This document shows positions 7,730-12,961 of a stretch of 15,392 bases of DNA, piece by piece. Within the stretch, counting starts at the first letter, position 1. The number at the start of each line of letters is the position of its first letter. The DNA is from Bacteroidota bacterium (GTDB lineage: Bacteria > Bacteroidota > Bacteroidia > Bacteroidales > Prolixibacteraceae), in the NCBI GenBank assembly GCA_030706665.1, contig JAUZOB010000044.1, forward strand, positions 1-15,392, written 5' to 3'. Under the pieces are notes generated by a model. That model saw nothing but the letters and a program-made list of their open reading frames with translations, was not told the origin of the DNA and ran no database searches. Both the position numbers and the translations under genes were made by a program.

Positions 7730-7732
7730 TTA

Positions 7733-8077
7733 TTCTGTAGAGTAAATTTGAAATATTATCAAGGTATTATAAAAAGATCTAAACTTCATAACTATTTGTT
7801 TTTTTCTTTTTTACCAGTCTGACTACGTAATGAAAGAGGCAAGTGGGGCAATCATGGATTTTGAATACAGAATAAACATAAAACTATCAAAAGTGTTGTT
7901 TGTTTACACCGTAATATTTAAATTTACAATAACAATATTCGCTAAACCGATGTGATGATATTGATGATTAGATTGGGTTTAAGTTGAATATGAGTTTAAT
8001 AAGCTTTCTATTTTCTGTTGAGTACTGCCTGTTTTTGCTCTTTGTAAAGCGAAAAATATGGTTGTAATATAATCAAA
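7733..8077. other. AT-rich intergenic region without supported genes
   Basis: This stretch separates the - strand remnant from the + strand RDD gene. Beyond a possible 41-codon + strand frame (7830-7955) with no recognisable features, I see no RNA gene, terminator or clear promoter. It is the divergent region from which the RDD gene must be transcribed. Confidence 0.4.
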
Positions 8078-9052
8078 ATGAAGAATATGAGTTGTTATAA
8101 GATAGCTGGATTTTGGCAAAGGATAGTTGCCTCGGCGATTGATTTTATTTTCCTGGGAATCATTGGATATATTCTGGGATTAATATTTAAACCATATTTC
8201 ATCCTTTTGGGGAATGAGGGAGTTTTTATAGGAATCATAATTAGTATGCTTTATTTCTCATTTTTGAATTCGGGAATTGGTGGAGGTAAAACATTGGGAA
8301 AGGCAATTATGAAGTTAAAGGTCGTAGATAAAAATGATAACTTGATTTCATTTGAAAAATCATTTCTTAGGGCTTTAATAATCATTGTGCCTAATTATTT
8401 AATTGGATATGAAATTCCTTATGCACTGGAATGGCCATTCTTACAAATAATTAAAGAAGAAATTTTATTATTTGTATTGTATGGGATAATTATTTTTTAT
8501 ATTCTAAATGCTTCTAACCGACAATCATTTCACGATATTCTTTTGGGGACATTTGTGGTGTCTGATTATAAAGAAGAAGTGCAAGTTGAGAGAGCTTCTG
8601 TAAAGAAATATGTGTATTATACATATGGAGCGATAATAGTAGCGGTATTCTTATTTCAGTTCTATTTTGAGATAAGGAATGATAATTATTCAAGAGTTAG
8701 TAATTTGAGAGATGTTTATTCTGAATTAAAGAAAAATGATGATATCAGTAATTTCAGCATTGAACGTAAATCAAGTCTCTTTGATGTTTTAGCTAATAAG
8801 AAGGAGAGTCTTATTTGTAAGATTAATGTTAATCAACCTTTGATTTATGAAAGGGTAGCTTCTGATTCTGAAAATTCGCCTATGGTCAAGAATGTCGTAA
8901 GATCAATTATTAATAAGTCGTATGGAATCAGTTATGTGGGGTCGATAGTCATTCAAATTAATTACGGATATAATATTGGCATAGCATCCTCAAATAAATC
9001 AATTTTGCTTGTTAAGTCAGCCGATGAATGGATGAAATTGATAAACAGGTGA
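8078..9052 (+). CDS. RDD-family membrane protein with an added C-terminal domain
   Basis: 324 residues. The first 165 or so form an RDD domain: AGFWQRIVASAIDF carries the conserved Arg (R15) and Asp (D22), and GKTLGKAIMKLKVVD is the conserved loop after the second helix. Predicted membrane segments by eye: about 16-37, 49-68, 126-146 and 178-197. After the last segment comes a soluble region of about 125 residues (NDNYSRVSNLRDVYSELKK onward, ending SADEWMKLINR) that is not part of the RDD family and matches nothing I know; its side of the membrane is not clear. RDD proteins are poorly characterised; some have been linked to ion or compatible-solute transport, others appear as accessory or immunity-like membrane proteins. 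ATG 8087 is an alternative start. The AT-rich composition matches the island to its left, not the operon to its right, which suggests shared foreign origin. Confidence 0.8.
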   Translation: MKNMSCYKIAGFWQRIVASAIDFIFLGIIGYILGLIFKPYFILLGNEGVFIGIIISMLYFSFLNSGIGGGKTLGKAIMKLKVVDKNDNLISFEKSFLRALIIIVPNYLIGYEIPYALEWPFLQIIKEEILLFVLYGIIIFYILNASNRQSFHDILLGTFVVSDYKEEVQVERASVKKYVYYTYGAIIVAVFLFQFYFEIRNDNYSRVSNLRDVYSELKKNDDISNFSIERKSSLFDVLANKKESLICKINVNQPLIYERVASDSENSPMVKNVVRSIINKSYGISYVGSIVIQINYGYNIGIASSNKSILLVKSADEWMKLINR

Positions 9053-9129
9053 AAATATATTAAAAGAGATATGCTGTTTTTTTGAAAAAGGAGAAGATCA
9101 TTATTGCCATAAGTGTAACGAATATATTG

Positions 9130-9168
9130 TGATTTTCGAGAAAATCATAGTCAATTATGATTGGCTAT
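9130..9168. repeat. Two abutting palindromes upstream of the VTC operon
   Basis: TGATTTTC-GA-GAAAATCA (9130-9147) is a perfect 8-bp inverted repeat. The next 22 bases (9147-9168, beginning ATAGTCAATT and ending TTGGCTAT) are nearly self-complementary, with the only departures being T-G type. The pair lies about 160 bases before the VTC start. It could be operator DNA or an RNA structure. Confidence 0.35.
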
Positions 9169-9270
9169 TTCAATCCTCAATGTTTGAACTCAAATTCAAA
9201 TAGTCGATAGCAAAGAATCAGTTGTCGACAGAATCTTTTTTTCTATCCTAAAAATACTGCAAATTATCGA

Positions 9271-9307
9271 TTTGGTTTCAGGGTTGATTCTGGAAATGGT
9301 ATTTTTG
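9271..9307 (+). promoter_or_regulatory. Possible Bacteroidota-type promoter of the VTC-DUF4956-CotH operon
   Basis: TATTTTTG (9300-9307) fits the phylum's -7 element TAnnTTTG exactly, and a TTTG (9271-9274) lies 25 bases upstream as a possible -33 element. That spacing is a little longer than usual. The expected start of transcription would fall 15-20 bases before the ATG at 9331. Such motifs occur by chance in AT-rich DNA. Confidence 0.35.
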
Positions 9308-9330
9308 TTCTGAATGATTATTCAAGGAAA

Positions 9331-10077
9331 ATGCATTTTATCAGATATATCAATGAAGAGTTAGAGTCTGTTTCGTTGGAAGAAATGGATGCTGTCAGGT
9401 TAATGGACCGGGTAGACACGAAGTTCATTTGTTCTCTTTCGGAGTTGGCCACTTTGTTCGAGATGACAGAAGGATTCTATCGTGTTTTGGCGATAAACGG
9501 GAAGCGTGTTCTGAAATATATGACAAAATACTTCGATACGGATTCATTTGCAATGTATTTTGCTCATCAGAACGGGAAATTGAATCGCCATAAAATAAGG
9601 GAACGAATCTATATTGAGACTGGTACGACATTTCTGGAAGTGAAATTCAAGAATAATAAGAACCGGACAATTAAATCACGTATCCCCAGAGTTATGGATG
9701 GCGATTCATTAAACGAATCAGAAAAAGAATTTTTGGCAGAGTATTCACCTTTTAAAGCTGAAGAGCTGAGGCTTACGTTGTGGAACCAATTTAACCGAAT
9801 AACACTGGTCAGTGATCAGGAACGGATTACAATTGATTTCGACCTTGGATTTTCGAAAGGAGATGATCAATATATGTCATTGCCTCCTTTTGCAATCCTG
9901 GAGGTAAAACAGAATGTGAGCTCTCCGGATACTCCTATCATGAAAATTCTTAATGAACTTGATATCACACCTATTGGCGTAAGTAAGTATTGCATGGGAG
10001 TTGCCTCTGTTTATCCGAATATTAAAGCGAATCGGATTAAACCGGTTTTTATGAAGATCGAATTAATGAATCAATAA
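9331..10077 (+). CDS. VTC-domain (polyphosphate polymerase-like) protein
   Basis: 248 residues, all one VTC domain of the triphosphate tunnel fold; no signal peptide or membrane segment, so cytosolic. Basic and acidic residues expected to line the tunnel are in place by motif: R27 and K31 in DRVDTKF; R90 and R92 in HKIRERIY; E103 and K105 in FLEVKFK; R156 in NQFNRITL; R165 in ERITIDFD; E191 and K193 in LEVKQ; K219 in SKYCMG. In yeast Vtc4 the same fold polymerises ATP gamma-phosphate into polyphosphate, with metal bound by glutamates. The bacterial versions are mostly untested, so polyphosphate synthesis is inferred from the family. The stop is 13 bases before the DUF4956 gene, and the two are surely co-transcribed. 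A domain meant to feed a membrane channel, next to a multi-pass membrane protein, fits the Vtc arrangement. Confidence 0.88.
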   Translation: MHFIRYINEELESVSLEEMDAVRLMDRVDTKFICSLSELATLFEMTEGFYRVLAINGKRVLKYMTKYFDTDSFAMYFAHQNGKLNRHKIRERIYIETGTTFLEVKFKNNKNRTIKSRIPRVMDGDSLNESEKEFLAEYSPFKAEELRLTLWNQFNRITLVSDQERITIDFDLGFSKGDDQYMSLPPFAILEVKQNVSSPDTPIMKILNELDITPIGVSKYCMGVASVYPNIKANRIKPVFMKIELMNQ

Positions 10078-10090
10078 AATTAAAATCATT

Positions 10091-10801
10091 ATGAATGGAC
10101 TAAATACTGCACAAATGATGTCGAATTCTTCGGATATGAGTAATCCTGCTCTTGGGTTATTTAATGTGCAGATTGGCACTTTTTTTAGTATTGCAGATCT
10201 GCTTGTTCGATTTGCTCTGAATATTCTGGTAATAGCTGTTATCGTCAGAGTTTTGTATTACAATACGACACGACGCAAAGATTATCTTTTTACGTTTATT
10301 CTTATAAGCACGATTGTTTTTCTACTCTGTTATATGCTTGCAACGGTCAATCTTGGAATCGGCTTTGCTCTCGGGTTATTTGCAATATTCGGTATAATCC
10401 GGTATCGTACGATTTCGATCCCGATACGCGAAATGACCTATTTATTTGTCGTAATTGGGGTGACCGTAATGAACGCACTTTCGGGGAATAGAGTGAGTAT
10501 TATCGAACTTTTATTTTGTGATTTGATTGTCCTCGGCATAATCTGGGCAATGGAAAGGGTATGGCTTATTAAACATGAGTCAAGCAAACTGATCATTTAT
10601 GAAAAGATTGAGCTGATTAAAACGGAGAATTACGAGGCATTGCTTGCTGATTTAAAGGAGCGTACAGGGCTTGATATCCATCGGGCAGAGGTTGGAAATA
10701 TAAATTTTCTGCGCGATACAGCCGAGGTTATTATCTATTATTACAACGGGGTGTCAAATGTTTCTCCGGATCAATGTGACCAAATCTCAAATTTGGAATA
10801 G
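10091..10801 (+). CDS. DUF4956 multi-pass membrane protein
   Basis: 236 residues with membrane segments by eye at about 34-57, 65-84, 87-104, 113-131 and 137-154, then a soluble tail of about 75 residues with an alpha/beta look (IELIKTENYEALLADLKERT, then DIHRAEVGNINF). The family hallmark is present between segments: GFALGLFAIFGIIRYRT followed by IPIREMTYLFVVIGV. No enzymatic motif is visible. The family has no firm function; it is repeatedly found beside VTC-domain and CotH genes, and here sits between them with gaps of 13 and 19 bases. By position it may be the membrane partner or conduit for the VTC product, comparable to the membrane part of yeast Vtc complexes, though the two are not visibly homologous. 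The hydrophilic N-terminus of about 30 residues is rich in Asn, Ser and Met. Confidence 0.87.
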   Translation: MNGLNTAQMMSNSSDMSNPALGLFNVQIGTFFSIADLLVRFALNILVIAVIVRVLYYNTTRRKDYLFTFILISTIVFLLCYMLATVNLGIGFALGLFAIFGIIRYRTISIPIREMTYLFVVIGVTVMNALSGNRVSIIELLFCDLIVLGIIWAMERVWLIKHESSKLIIYEKIELIKTENYEALLADLKERTGLDIHRAEVGNINFLRDTAEVIIYYYNGVSNVSPDQCDQISNLE

Positions 10802-10820
10802 AAATCACAATTGTAATTAA

Positions 10821-12524
10821 ATGAGTCAAATGAATACAAGAATTTATAAATATAGTTTCAGCCTTTTAGTTGCAGGATTGTTTTTGATTTTCTGTTATAA
10901 TGGAAGTGCAACGAGTTCGAGAGGTGTGAAGTCTTCTTTGCCTAAATCAGATACTAAATTAAAAAAGGATCACCCGGATTATAGTAAGGTATTTCCATCA
11001 GATAAAGTCAATCGGATTGATTTGGTTATAAAAGCTTCTGATTGGAAAAAGATGACAGCAGAGATGGAGAAGAATTTCGGTGTGGCCGGGAAAGATTCTT
11101 CACGAAGATTCATGTCACCTCCTCATGGAAAAATGGGAGAGGCAGACTCAACAGGAGAAGGACGTTTCCCTATGCCTCCAATGGAAGGTGGCGACCCGGA
11201 ACGTATGGGACCTCCACCGTTTGAAGGTGGAATGCCGGATTCTTTAAGACAAGGGAATTTTCCTCCAATGGATGGCATGATGCCTGACTCTTTACATCAG
11301 GGGGAATTCTCATCTATGAATGGTGTGAAATCTGATTCGTTACACCGCGGTAACTTTCCAGCTATGGGTGGTATGATGCCTGACTCATTACACCGCGGTA
11401 AATTTCCTCCGATGGGAGGTATGATGCCTCATCCGAATAATAATTTTACTCCTGCCTATGTACCCTGTACTCTCTCTTTCGAGGGGAAACAATGGAATTC
11501 TGTAGGATTTCGGTTCAAAGGCAATTCGAGTTTGATGATGTCCTGGATGAGGGGAATTAAAAAACTACCGTTCCGTTTGGAGTTTGATAAGTATAAAGAT
11601 TCGGCTTCGAACAAGAAGAGTTATCATTTCTATGGATTTAATAAACTTTCATTTTCAAACAATACCAATGACAATTCATTGCTAAGAGAGAAAATTAGTC
11701 ATGATATTTTTCGGGAAGCCGGCATAAAAGCTCCGCATACTGCATTCTACAGGGTATACTTGGATTATGGCGAGGGACCTGTATATTTCGGATTGTATAC
11801 AGCCGTAGAAATTGTTGAGGACACGATGCTTAAAGATCAGTTTGGTGACGCAAGCGGTAATTGTTATAAGCCGGAAGGTCCTTCTGCAGGATTCACCGGA
11901 GTATTTGATTCCAAATCTTTTGAGAAAAAGACCAATAAAAAGGAAGCGGACTGGAAGGATGTTAAGAAATTATTCTCTATCCTAAATTCAAAGACCAGAC
12001 TTTCAGATCCTGAGAAGTGGAAGAAAGAGTTGGAAACTGTTTTTGATGTATCTGAATTTATGAACTGGCTGGCAGTAAATAATACGATTCAAAATTGGGA
12101 TACTTATGGTCAGATGGCTCATAATTACTATATATACAACAATCCTGCAACGAATAAATTCGAATGGATCCCGTGGGATAACAATGAGGCCATGGGTAGT
12201 AAGGGTAGAGGAATGTCGCTTTCTTTGAAAGAGGTCTCTTCAAATTGGCCGTTAATCCGTTTTTTGATGGATCAGCCAGAATATGCGGCTTATTATAAAG
12301 CGGGAATCAAATCGCTTATTTCGGGCGCATTTGAACCAACCCGGATTAAAGAGAAGTTCAGATATTATCACAATTTGATTTCTCCGTATGTAGTGGGAGA
12401 AAACGGTGAGAAGAAAGGATATTCATTACTTTTTTCGTCTGACAGTTTTGAGAAATCCCTTTCTGAATTAGAGAAACATGCGGATAATCGGAATCGTGCT
12501 GCTAAAACGTTTCTCGGATTATAA
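10821..12524 (+). CDS. CotH-family kinase-like exported protein with Met/Pro-rich tandem repeats
   Basis: 567 residues. The N-terminus is an export signal (YSFSLLVAGLFLIFCYNGSATS); the cysteine is in a poor lipobox (LIFC), so signal peptidase I cleavage near SATS is as likely as lipidation. Residues about 90-210 are low-complexity, rich in Met, Pro, Gly and Asp, and include four 16-residue repeats. The CotH domain runs about 215-560: VGFRFKGNSS, KLSFSNNTNDNSLLREKI, YFGLYTAVEIVED, N425-Y439 (NWDTYGQMAHNYYIY) and WIPWDNNEAM. D427 and D453 are the likely catalytic and metal-binding acids. CotH proteins are secreted atypical kinases; Bacillus CotH phosphorylates spore-coat proteins. This is not a spore former, so the substrate here is unknown, perhaps an envelope protein. 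It is the last gene of the operon. An ATG at 10830 is an alternative start. Confidence 0.87.
   Translation: MSQMNTRIYKYSFSLLVAGLFLIFCYNGSATSSRGVKSSLPKSDTKLKKDHPDYSKVFPSDKVNRIDLVIKASDWKKMTAEMEKNFGVAGKDSSRRFMSPPHGKMGEADSTGEGRFPMPPMEGGDPERMGPPPFEGGMPDSLRQGNFPPMDGMMPDSLHQGEFSSMNGVKSDSLHRGNFPAMGGMMPDSLHRGKFPPMGGMMPHPNNNFTPAYVPCTLSFEGKQWNSVGFRFKGNSSLMMSWMRGIKKLPFRLEFDKYKDSASNKKSYHFYGFNKLSFSNNTNDNSLLREKISHDIFREAGIKAPHTAFYRVYLDYGEGPVYFGLYTAVEIVEDTMLKDQFGDASGNCYKPEGPSAGFTGVFDSKSFEKKTNKKEADWKDVKKLFSILNSKTRLSDPEKWKKELETVFDVSEFMNWLAVNNTIQNWDTYGQMAHNYYIYNNPATNKFEWIPWDNNEAMGSKGRGMSLSLKEVSSNWPLIRFLMDQPEYAAYYKAGIKSLISGAFEPTRIKEKFRYYHNLISPYVVGENGEKKGYSLLFSSDSFEKSLSELEKHADNRNRAAKTFLGL
11226..11417 (+). repeat. 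Four 48-bp in-frame tandem repeats inside the CotH gene
   Basis: Residues 136-151, 152-167, 168-183 and 184-199 are four consecutive 16-residue units of the pattern GMMPDSLHRGNFPPMG, each exactly 48 bases. A fifth unit begins (GGMMPHP) and breaks off. The block upstream (PMPPMEGGDPERMGPPPFEG) is related but degenerate. Copies 3 and 4 are nearly identical at DNA level, pointing to recent duplication. The segment links the signal peptide to the kinase-like domain. Confidence 0.85.
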
Positions 12525-12541
12525 ATAAATATTGGATTACT

Positions 12542-12784
12542 CTAGTGTCCGGGGAAAAGCGAAATGTAATAATATTGCTACGACGCAGCTTAGTCTAATT
12601 TTAGTAACTGTCTGGTTTCCTGAATTCCACAATTGCATGGGTTGATAAAACAAGCAGTATGAGTGCAATATTATGGGAGAATAATAAAATAAACTTAAGC
12701 CAAGTTTCATCGTGACTAATTATTGACCAATGAGTAGTCATTGCCGGGTTTTATAAAATCAAAGAAATTCTTACCGGACAATAG
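12542..12784. repeat. 243-bp segment bounded by 11-bp inverted repeats
   Basis: CTAGTGTCCGG (12542-12552) and CCGGACAATAG (12774-12784) are complementary apart from one base. A 6-base GGATTA occurs just outside both ends (12534-12539 and 12790-12795), but at unequal distances of 2 and 5 bases. The interior has no transposase frame. It may be a small non-autonomous element or the scar of an insertion sequence; chance is not excluded. Confidence 0.35.
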
Positions 12785-12804
12785 TGAGTGGATTATAGAA
12801 AGTA

Positions 12805-12851
12805 AAAGAGGGTATCCTAACAATGACGGATACCCTCTTTCTTGCTTTTTT
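12805..12851. terminator. Bidirectional intrinsic terminator between convergent genes
   Basis: AAAGAGGGTATCC (12805-12817) and GGATACCCTCTTT (12828-12840) form a perfect 13-bp stem around a 10-base loop. T-rich sequence follows on the + strand (through 12851), and the A-rich left flank provides Ts for the - strand. It lies 280 bases after the CotH stop, and 25 bases after the end of the coding-like tail that extends the GH2 frame. Confidence 0.85.
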
Positions 12852-12865
12852 ATTCGTACTCATCT

Positions 12866-12961
12866 CTAAAGAAGAGTGATTTCAAATATGCGGTTCTCCG
12901 GAAGATGTGCATCCTTCGGGAATGGCACTTTCTGATAAATTGGATAGTTGTAGGTTCGCAA
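12866..12961 (-). pseudogene. In-frame coding-like tail beyond the GH2 stop codon
   Basis: After the TAA that ends the GH2 gene (12964-12962) the same frame stays open for 31 codons to TAG (12868-12866). It reads LRTYNYPIYQKVPFPKDAHL and then PENRIFEITLL. The sequence has normal protein character (Pro, Lys, aromatic residues, ending in alternating hydrophobics) and G+C like the gene before it. It may be the end of a neighbouring gene whose body was deleted, or an original C-terminus cut off by a stop mutation. The terminator sits 25 bases after this second stop, fitting an original gene end here. Confidence 0.45.

Noticed and set aside
7830..7955. Possible 41-residue + strand ORF (MKEASGAIMDFEYRINIKLS and onward)
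   Set aside because: It has no recognisable feature, start signal or partner gene, and stop-free runs of this length are common in such AT-rich DNA.
12534..12795. GGATTA direct repeats as target-site duplication of the inverted-repeat element
   Set aside because: The copies lie at unequal distances from the two ends, which a true duplication would not show.
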